A DNA stretch of 64,000 bases, from the NCBI RefSeq assembly GCF_020509005.1, contig NC_063014.1:5890001-5954000 (forward strand). Direction: 5' to 3'. A model generated the notes under the pieces. The model was not told the DNA's origin. It made no database searches and saw nothing but the letters and a program-made list of their open reading frames with translations. Positions 56,192 through 64,000 of the stretch are shown piece by piece. Both the position numbers and the translations under genes were made by a program. This stretch comes from Fulvia fulva (lineage: Eukaryota; Ascomycota; Dothideomycetes; Mycosphaerellales; Mycosphaerellaceae). The number at the start of each line of letters is the position of its first letter. Positions within the stretch are counted from its first letter, which is position 1.

Positions 56192-56956
56192 CTAAAATAT
56201 CAACCCCAACTTCAAGAACCCCGGCTCCTCCTCCGCCCTCTTCCTCAAGCCCAACAACTCCTCAACATCCCACTGCGCCCAAACCAGCCGCCCATGCAAG
56301 AAATCCGCCTCATTCCCAGCCAACCACACCGCAAAGTCTCCCGGCAACTTCTCATCCTCCCACGGGAAATCCGCCTCCCCATACCCCGTCTTCCTCGCCA
56401 TGTCCGTCAGAATCGTGCCCGGAGGCATACTCATCAGTCTCACCCCATCGGTCTCTGGCGAGTACTCCGCCGCCATCGCACTCAGGACATGCAAGAACCC
56501 CGCCTTAGATGCGCCGTAGCCTACCTGACCGGGCAGAGTGACGTGTGCAGCGCCCGAGGAGACGTTGATGACGGTCTTGTTGGAGGGAGAGGGTTGGGAG
56601 ATGTAAGCGCGGACCATGTCGTAGCAGGCGAGGATGTTGGTTGTGAAGGTCTCGTCGAATTCGGCGGGGTCGATGGAGGTAGATTTGACGTGTTTGTGAG
56701 AGGCTGCGGCGCTTAGGACCAGGACATCGATGGGCCCGACGGAGGAGAGGACTTCAATCATGCGTGGACGGTCGGACTGTGTGTTAGTAGTCGGCTCCAT
56801 GGCAGGCGCTGGTTTGGTTGACTGACCTGTCACGCCGCCTGTGATCAACACAGTCTTGCCTTCTCCCTTGAACTGGGCATTCGATGGCGAGATGCGGTCA
56901 TAGGTCTGGGTGTGGTATGTCTTGACCGGACGTGGCAGATCTGCGATGGAAGGCAT
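56192..56956 (-). pseudogene. Short-chain dehydrogenase with the cofactor loop missing
   Basis: Exons 56956-56834 and 56776-56192 (57-base intron, GTGACA...ACAG) give 235 residues; typical SDRs of this class are near 290. VLITGG is present at residues 36-41, but the glycine-rich T-G-x-x-x-G-I-G loop and the next ~60 residues that bind NAD(P) are absent. The frame goes straight to SDRPRMIEVL and then GPIDVLVLSAA. Downstream parts are intact: NVSSGAAH, Y-GASK (the Y-x-x-x-K active pair) and the PPGTILTDMA segment. The splice join falls exactly where the piece is missing. So the gene has lost an internal segment and is likely inactive. If the sequence is a correct allele it could also be a non-enzymatic remnant. 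Confidence 0.6.
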
Positions 56957-58105
56957 TTTGCTGCAGGAGGGTTGATGTGTTCTCCGTCGATGTTGCTTTC
57001 TCGTGCTGTATTGCCGGGTCCTCAGTCGATCGTGTTGCTGGAAGGTGATCTGGAAGTGTTTGACGTTTGTGTTTGTAGCTGCTGTTGGGGTGAGGTTCGA
57101 GGAGCTCGACTTATATCCCACACTGCAGGTGCATCGCTTCGTTTGCAATCGCAACTTAGGCGCCAGTTTTCGCTACATGATCGGGATGATGACCAATGGC
57201 CAAGTCCGACGGCATGAGCTCGAAGCACTTCTCCTTCATGATTCCATGTGCCAAATAGCACAACCGTTGTCCACATCTGCTTGAACAATCCTTTGAAGGA
57301 ATGATACCTATCACAGCCTAAGCTCTGCTGTACAGATCGGGCATAGTGGTACGACAAGCTGAGAGATACCCGGCACAAAGAATGCACAAAGCTTGTGGCT
57401 GACAGAGAAAGCACTCATAAGTGACGAGATTGTACTCACGTGGCGATGCTGTGTACCGCTGACTGTGCAGTCTGGAAGACCTTGGCTCTGCACTCCTGTG
57501 TCCGAAGCTGCAGGTAGCGCTTCGCAGCAAAGCGCGGTCTACAGGTGGAGAGTCTCCCGTCGTGGAACAGGCAGCAACGGTGTATGTCTCATTCTTTTGC
57601 TCGAGGCGCTTCCTTTCACGAGCTTGCGCCGACGGCCTTGCAGATCCTGTCTCCATGTTGGAGTAATGCTCTCTTGTGTCCTGATCTCTCCAGACATCGT
57701 TGTTCGTATCCTCATCCCCAGATCTCTTCTACTCACACCTATCGACGGAGGGACGACAGATGTCTGTCCCGGCAGACCAGTCATCGATATGAGTGATGTT
57801 TCGGTGACCATGTGTGGAAGATGTTTTTGGCCGCGGACATGTCTGACTGTCCGAGCTCGTGCCTGGAGTTCTCTACGCTGATTGGTTGCGCACTATCTAG
57901 ATCCGATGGCCGGGATGGATGATGCATGACCATTGACCCGTCATGTCGATACTGTACCACGTCCCTGTCACTCCCTGATGCTTCGTGTCTCCTTCCTCTG
58001 CTCCCGAATCTTGTCAAGCCAACCTCTCGTACAGAAGTAGCGCTGCCAGCCGATATCGACTCGTCACATTCGCTTCAGCCCTCGTTTCGTGCCCATCCCA
58101 CCCCA
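56957..58105. other. 1.1-kb intergenic region
   Basis: Promoters of the SDR gene (minus) and the R3H-associated gene (plus). The plus-strand frame reaches back to 57926, but the ATG at 58106 has the better context (CCCAATGG). No other gene is supported. Confidence 0.5.
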
Positions 58106-59166
58106 ATGGCTATCCACCCCGAGCTCTTGGCCACGCCCGCGACTTCGATCGAACGCGTCGAAGCATGGACGGCTGCAGATACAGTCTCCCAGGTTGCTGA
58201 CGCTCTGGGAGCGACAAGCATCTCTGCAGGCTCACCGCGACCGGCGCGAGGTACTCACGTCACCATCGACATTCCTCTCGACGAGCGTCCACTTCCAGTC
58301 CAACATGCGCCACCGCGACCCAAGATTGAAGCCGTGCATACTGTGTACAAGCGACGCGAGCCAATTCGCCGTGATAGTCAGAACAGACGCGAAGCTCTGC
58401 TCAAGGGCAAAGAGGGCAGCAGACGCCGGCAACGATGGGAGAACGATCGTCTTCTGAGCAACCCCCACGCCGAACCGCCACTCCCTAGCGATTGGCAAGT
58501 GCAGCCCACATATCCAGTCCACCGCGTGCCGTACATACTCGCTCCTCTGTGGGATGCCGAATACGCCAAGTCCGCGAGAGATCGTCAAAAGCGCGCCGAG
58601 GCAGCCAGAGTACCAGCATCGAAAGACGAGGCGGCCGCGAACAAGGTCACATCTGACCTTCGGGCGAAGCTGAAGAAGTCGAGAGGCGCAAAGGGTCTTC
58701 TGCAGAACCTAGAAGAGGAAGTGCGCGGCTTTGTTCAGCAATGGGACGAGAAGCAGAAACAGATGGAGAGTGACGGCCTCATCGATCCTGACAGTGAAGA
58801 TGAAGAGATCGTGTTCGTCGGCAGGAATGGTGCCATGTCCGATGAGCGCAAGAAGGAGAAGGAGCAGCAAGCCCTGGAGAAGGACAAGCTCATCTTTGAG
58901 AGTCTGCTTGACGATCATGGCGCTGCCTTTGGCCGGTATCTGGTGCATTCCATCGCTGCATACGTGAGTATTCTCTGTGACGTGATTATGTTGTGGCGAG
59001 ACATGCCATGTCTGACATGTGATAGTACGGTCTCAAGACATGGTCTGTAACCACTGGCAATCCTGCTCGGAGAGAAGCGTACGTCGGCCTGAAGATCGAT
59101 CCCAAGACACGGCGACCGAGTCTTACAAGAAGTGAGATGCCACGGCCGCTGTATGCAGTAGTTTGA
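58106..59166 (+). CDS. R3H-associated N-terminal domain protein
   Basis: Exons 58106-58963 and 59026-59166, with a 62-base intron (GTGAGT...ATAG), give 332 residues. The family mark is PSDWQVQPTYPVHRVPYILAPLWD near residue 132-155. A basic N-terminal half (KRREPIRRDSQNRREALLKGKEG) and a long charged helix (VRGFVQQWDEKQKQMESDG) lie around it. The C-terminal exon adds YGLKTWSVTTGNPARREAYVGL. The R3H-associated domain is usually found with RNA or DNA binding R3H domains; no R3H motif (R-x3-H) is clear here. A nuclear role is likely but inferred. Confidence 0.8.
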
Positions 59167-59450
59167 GAGTGAGTGAATTGAGTGGTTTAGTTGTGGTCTT
59201 TCTTCTCGAGTCGCATATTTTACATACAGCTAGGCAGCCAGGCAGCAGCGCACGGGCGCTAGACATACGGTGAATACATTAGAGGCAGGCGCGCAAGCTT
59301 CACATGAACGCCACCAACTTTATGTCTCACAATTCCTGAAACACGCGCACGCGCTACAAGTAACATTTCATGTGCAGCATTGAGCCTTCTCACAAAACTT
59401 CGGGTTTTCAACACCAACACAGACGCAATCATCAACCTCACATCACCACA

Positions 59451-59951
59451 ATGTGTCAAATCTGTTCCATCAAAGAGGCCGCCGCAAAGGAGCGCTGGCC
59501 TAAGCCAGTCGAAGCCAGCAAGAAAGATCTCATCTTCCTCGTCGACTCCATCCACACCGAGTACATCCAGTACAACAACGTCAAGCGAAGCACTCCCAAT
59601 GCGCCACCTCCAGATGCCCTTCTCGATCTCTGCCGGATGCTCTCGGATCAGCTCGACGCTTTGGAGGTCGACCGTGAGGCGTGGTGGACGAGCCCGGAGA
59701 AGAGGGCGATGAGGCAACGCCTGGAGGCCGACCTGGATCAGAAGAGACTGAGTGCGTTGCATAAGATCAATAACAGTTGCATTGAGAGTATTGAGGGGTT
59801 GAGTGCGAAGTTGGTGAGTGCTGGAGAACCCGACGTTGATGGGTTCGAGCTGATCAGATTGAATTTGCAGGGCGGCTTCGTGAAGTGGAGCTTGAACATG
59901 AACGGTGGTGTGTGGGAGTTGATGAATGGTCATAAGGTGGCTGGCGCATAG
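59451..59951 (+). CDS. Small hypothetical protein, 166 residues
   Basis: Start at 59451 (CACCACAATGTG) in a frame open from 59370. It begins MCQICSIKEAAAKERW, with a CxxC pair at residues 2-5, followed by helices rich in Lys, Glu and Leu, and a short hydrophobic C-terminal part. I recognise no family. Even codon use and good start context favour a real gene. Confidence 0.5.
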   Translation: MCQICSIKEAAAKERWPKPVEASKKDLIFLVDSIHTEYIQYNNVKRSTPNAPPPDALLDLCRMLSDQLDALEVDREAWWTSPEKRAMRQRLEADLDQKRLSALHKINNSCIESIEGLSAKLVSAGEPDVDGFELIRLNLQGGFVKWSLNMNGGVWELMNGHKVAGA

Positions 59952-60208
59952 ACTCGAGATTCCGTCATGAGTATCAGCCGCATCAAGAGCGCATCCTTGT
60001 ATCGCTCTCGCATCATCAAGGCATACTGAGCTACACACCAACACCATACAGACAGGGCACGACAGATGCGAGCCCACGAACAATCGTCCTTTTCAAGGCA
60101 ATGGGCCTTTGGCCTGGGATGCTGAAGTTGCGCAGAGGAAGGAGCGCGTAGAGAAGATCCCACCATCACGCTTAGCTGACTTGCCAACACATAGTATCAT
60201 TACTCTGC

Positions 60209-61177
60209 TCACAACTTATGCGCCCCTCCACACATCTCCTCCTCATACTCCAGATCCGGTTGGAACTCACAGTACAGCGCCTCTGGATCACTCGCCATCT
60301 CAAAGGTATACCTCGCCGACTCATCCGGCGCATAGACCTTCGGAATCCCATTCGCCGCCGCCGCCTCAACCTGCAGTTGCACCTCACAGCTCCGCTCCAT
60401 GAGTGTGTACAAATACGCCGCCTCATCGACCGTCTGCCCAACGGTCAACAAGCCGTGGTTCCTCAGGATCATGCCCTTGCCCTTTGGACCGAGGGCGGCA
60501 GCGAGGCGTTGTCCTTCTTCTTCTGTGAATACTACGCCGCCAAAATCCTATCCATTCATGTTAGTACCCATTCCTGGCCTTCCTTCCTTCCTTCCTTTGA
60601 TTCTACTCACCTTATAAACCGCCTGCGCCTCCCCATAAAAATACGTAACATCCTGATTCAACATCTCCAACGGCCTCGCAAACGCACTCCACGCCTTCCC
60701 CGCCGGCGAATGCGTATGGCACGCCGCCGTCACATCCGGCCGCGCCTTATGCACCGCACTATGAATCAAGAACCCCGCCGCGTTTGCAGGTCTGCTCATA
60801 TTCCCCCCAATCGCCTTCCCATCGTAATCAACCAGAATCATATCACTAGCTTTCAGCAGCCCGAAATGCCGGCCAAGCGGGTTCGTCCAGAAGGTGTGAG
60901 GATTCTCGGGGTCCCGGACGGAAATGTGGCCCGCCATGCCTTCGCAGTAGTCTTTGCGGGCGAAGACGCGGAAGGCGAGGGCCATGTGTTCGAGTGTCCA
61001 TTGGCGGTGGGAGGCGAAGGAGGGGTGCTGGGGGATGCCGGGGAGGCAGGTTCCTTGGGAGATCATTTCGAGGGCTGTTTTCTTTTTCTCGGAGGTACTG
61101 GCTTTGATTTCTGAGAGGGGCTTGGTTTGGATGGGGATTGTGGCGGATTCGAGTTGGGTTATTGCTGAGGGGGCCAT
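60209..61177 (-). CDS. Class II aldolase/adducin-family protein
   Basis: Exons 61177-60611 and 60547-60209, with a 63-base intron (GTGAGT...ATAG), give 301 residues. The metal site is present: HTHSPAGKAW near residue 154 and RNHGLLTVG near residue 215, matching the histidines that hold the zinc. GHISVRDPENP near residue 82 and HSAVHKARPDV near 138 also fit. Class II aldolases cut sugar phosphates, but fungal relatives of this shape often act on other acids, so the substrate is open. It is transcribed away from the amidase gene at 61559. Confidence 0.88.
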
Positions 61178-61558
61178 GTTTGATGTGGTGGTTTCTTTGA
61201 TGTGCGTGGTTCGTTGGGTTCGAAGGATGATGTCGCTACGGACGAGCGTTATGTCTACAACAGCAAATGTTGCTGGAAGGCGTACAAGTTCATGAATCCT
61301 AGCTTGCACTGATAAACGATACGCCTTGCAGTGCTCGAAAAGAGCAAGTATAGGCGAGGAGTAGCTTGCCTTTTGCCGCTCGGCCAACCAGCTTGAAATG
61401 ATTGTCGTCAGGTGATCGGGATGAGCTGCTACAACTTCGGCTCACTGGCCAGATCCGATGCTGTCCAGTACAACAACATTACCGGATCATTGGCATGTGA
61501 CGAGGGGCACAGACCACTTCTTTGTTGCACTAAAGTTGATTGCAAGTGAAGACTGATC
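61178..61558. promoter_or_regulatory. Shared divergent promoter, aldolase and amidase genes
   Basis: About 380 bases between outward-facing starts. No coding signal recognised. The pairing suggests the two genes could be regulated together. Confidence 0.5.
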
Positions 61559-63633
61559 ATGTCTTTCGTATGTAACACCGATTTTTGTTGATGTACAATA
61601 CTGATACAATCCATAGAGCATTGTCGAAGCATCGATCGCGGACCTACAGCAAGCCTTGACCTCCGGATCACTTACCACTGTGGACCTGGTCGCAAAGTAC
61701 CTCCACCGTATCGCAACATACGATATCCGCGGCCCATGTCTGAATTCGATCCCCATCCTGAATCCAGATGTCTTCGACGAAGCAGCAGCCTCAGATGCCA
61801 GACACGCAGCAAATCAGTCTCTCGGCCCACTGGATGGCATTCCCTACACCATCAAGGACTCGATGAAGTACAAAGGCATGACATGTTCCTCCGGCTCCCC
61901 AGCACTGGTACATCTAGTAGCGAATGAGGACTCCTTCGTAGCAGAACGCCTCCGTGCAGCTGGGGCAATCTGCATTGGCCGCACTAACACACCACCAATG
62001 ATGGCGAGTGGAATGCATCGAGGCGTTCATGGGAGGGCAGAGAGTCCGTATAATCTGGAGTACCTTACCGCGGCTTTCTCATCGGGCTCGTCGAATGGAT
62101 CAGGGACGTCGACTGCTGCATCGTTTGCGGCCTTTGGGCTAGGGTCTGAGACTGTGTCTTCTGGGCGCTCTCCTGCTTCGAATAATGGTCTGGGTGATTT
62201 CGCCGAGGGGAGTGTGGCCGTTGTATCCTACTTGTGATGTGATCGTGCCACATACACGGAGTGTGGAGGATATGATGGCGATTCTGGATGTGTTGACTGT
62301 GGTGGACAGGACGAAAGAGGGTGACTTCTGGCGAGAGCAGAACTTTGTCGAGGTGCCGCATGTGGAGAGGCCGAGTTCCCATCTGGATCTCAAGTCTTCG
62401 GCGTCGGGGTCGCTCAGGGGCAAACGCATCGCTGTCCCGGCGATGTATGTGGGCGGCCAGGATCCGAACGCGAAGCCCACAGTGGTTTCTAAAGATGTGA
62501 TTGCTCTGTATCAGCGAGCGAAGAAGGACCTGGAGGAGTTAGGTGCAACAGTGGATGAGACGGACTTTCCCTTGGTTACGAACTACGAAGATGACTCTGT
62601 CACCGGCCATACGAACAATGTCGTCGGGTTTGAACCCGATTGGAATGGTAAAGAACGTGGCGAGCTGGTGGCTTACCTCTGGGATGACTTCCTGAAAGCG
62701 AACCACGATTCTAAGTATCCTGGTTTGAGCTCTGTCGATGGCAGTATCATGTTTCCACGTCCGCCGGGCTACATCCCAGATCGATACATGGAGCACAAGA
62801 ACTTCATGAACTATCCCGGGCTGGTAGAACTCGCCAAGAACCGCGGAGCCAAGACCATCTGGGACGTCGAGGGCATAGCAAAAGCCTTACCTGCGTTAGA
62901 AGCTCAGCGAAAGCGCGACATTGAAGATTGGATGGACCAAAACGAGATCGATGTCGTAGCGTTTCCTTCAGCTGGTGATGTGGGTAAGTCTGATCTTGAC
63001 ACCAACGATGAGAGTGCTCGGCACGCGCTCAAAAATGGTGTCAAGTACTCCAACGGTAACAGAGCTCTGCGTCACATGGGTGTTCCTACCGTCTCTGTCA
63101 CGATGGGCCTGATGCATGAGTCGAGGATGCCCTTGAATCTCACTTTTGCTGGGAAGCATGGGCAAGACTCGGAGTTGCTCAAGTATGCGTACGACTTCGA
63201 ACAGCATGCGAAGAAGAGGATTGCGCCTCCTGTGACGCCGGCCCTCGAAAGTGATCAAATCGTGGATGAGCCCCGGGACATGCCGCCATCAGATCGGCCA
63301 GGTTCAAGCCGCTTTGAGCTCCGCGTAGCATCGGCGAGGAGAGTGTCGCCCAACGAAATTGAGGTCCGTGGCAGCATAGAAGGCCCCTCCAGCGAAAGTA
63401 TCAAGCTGGAAGCTTATGTCGATGGCAAAGCAGTGCAGGCACCCGCGATCAAGGTTGATGGCAACAGCTGGTCCTTCAAGGATGTCTATACGCATTACCT
63501 GCCTGTCATACCACTCTATGGTGGAGTCGGCCAGGTGGTCAATCATGCGCTTGTCGTGATATTGGCAAGAGCAGCGAGCCAGGTCGCCGGTCAGCTGGTC
63601 CTGGTAGATCAGAACGCAGCACTCGAAGACTGA
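61559..63633 (+). pseudogene. Amidase gene broken by a frameshift near 62190
   Basis: A nine-base first exon (61559-61567, MSF) and a 49-base intron (GTATGT...ATAG) lead into a classic amidase-signature protein. Catalytic Lys is in GIPYTIKDSMKYKGM; the Gly/Ser-rich stretch (SSGSSNGSGTSTAAS, then GSETVSSGRSPASNNGL) carries the two serines of the amidase triad. Just after NNGL the frame changes. The other frame goes on with ISPRGVWPLYPTCDVIVPHT to the stop at 63633. Relatives have about ten more residues here, so a small deletion that also shifts the frame is the simplest reading. There is no GT-AG pair. The C-terminal ~100 residues, after the amidase fold, form an extra domain I do not recognise. 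Confidence 0.75.
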
Positions 63634-64000
63634 TCGCGTTCACGTGCTAGTGGACTGGTCCTCGCGGCTCCGCATATCCCCAAGCAGGAGTCCAAGCGAG
63701 TACCAACAGGAGGCGCTCCGTCCGTGGGATGACCATCAACCTCGAGAGAATCTGGACTCCTTGGAAATGCCGGCAGCTTCCGGACTATCGGTTGGCATTC
63801 CGTTGAAGCAGCTGCGTTCGCTCCGCGGGGCTCAGATATGGCCTGTCGCACGCGCACATGTTGTGTCGCAAGATCTTGGGTCCTTGGAGTTTTCTTACTT
63901 CTTCTGAGAAGATTCAGTTTGGGCAAGAGGTCCTTTGCTCGCGTGCTCCTACGCGAATCTCAAGCGAATCCAAGCTGCAGGCTCTTCTAGCGTGGAAGCA
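63634..64000. other. Right edge of the window, no gene supported
   Basis: Only short frames are present. An 87-residue plus-strand frame at 63644 has no family resemblance. Confidence 0.4.

Noticed and set aside
57393..57881. A 162-residue plus-strand frame
   Set aside because: No family resemblance, high Cys and Arg content typical of chance frames, no start or splice context.

Overview
This window looks like nuclear DNA of a filamentous ascomycete, most likely a Dothideomycete. The evidence is short GT-AG introns, Yth1, Cft1, LMBD1 and Ste20-type genes with fungal architecture, several fungus-only families (DUF6604, 2EXR, DUF3807, R3H-associated), and a transposon block whose CpA/TpG steps have been turned into TpA, the mark of repeat-induced point mutation (RIP). 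The order is inferred from protein flavour, not from a search. No bacterial-type operon, CRISPR array, rRNA or tRNA gene was recognised.

Layout. Positions 1-4980 are transposon remains: a RIP-degraded Copia element cut by the window edge, its right LTR, then a hAT element that is RIP-degraded except for its last ~350 bases. A putative Golgi/ER glycosyltransferase (GNT1-like) follows. Positions 7989-15000 hold a tandem array of three DUF6604 genes on the minus strand at three stages of decay: one intact, one with a single frame break, one in shreds. A fourth truncated copy lies at 31872 on the other strand. Positions 15532-20140 are accessory: an unrecognised 481-residue protein, a decayed fungal membrane-protein gene and a gene with an internal duplication.

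From about 20.5 kb the window is mostly housekeeping: YTH1 divergent from a CCCH/Smr gene, a DUF1295 membrane protein, a DUF3807 protein, a secreted dienelactone hydrolase, a phosphoglycerate-mutase-like protein, a multi-pass membrane protein, a Ste20-type kinase, an LMBD1-like transporter and CFT1. YTH1 and CFT1 both encode subunits of the mRNA cleavage and polyadenylation factor and lie 20 kb apart.

From 45.6 kb the window turns accessory again: two tandem 2EXR genes, a predicted myristoylated protein, two tandem paralogues with an HPD tripeptide and a cysteine-rich knuckle, a SANT/Myb protein, and a 1,108-residue membrane-anchored coiled-coil protein with three copies of an unrecognised ~55-residue module. 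The right end has an SDR gene lacking its cofactor loop, an R3H-associated protein, a small orphan, a class II aldolase-like gene and a frame-broken amidase.

Three or four otherwise well-kept genes carry single frame lesions. These could be real pseudogenes or small assembly errors, and raw reads would separate the two.
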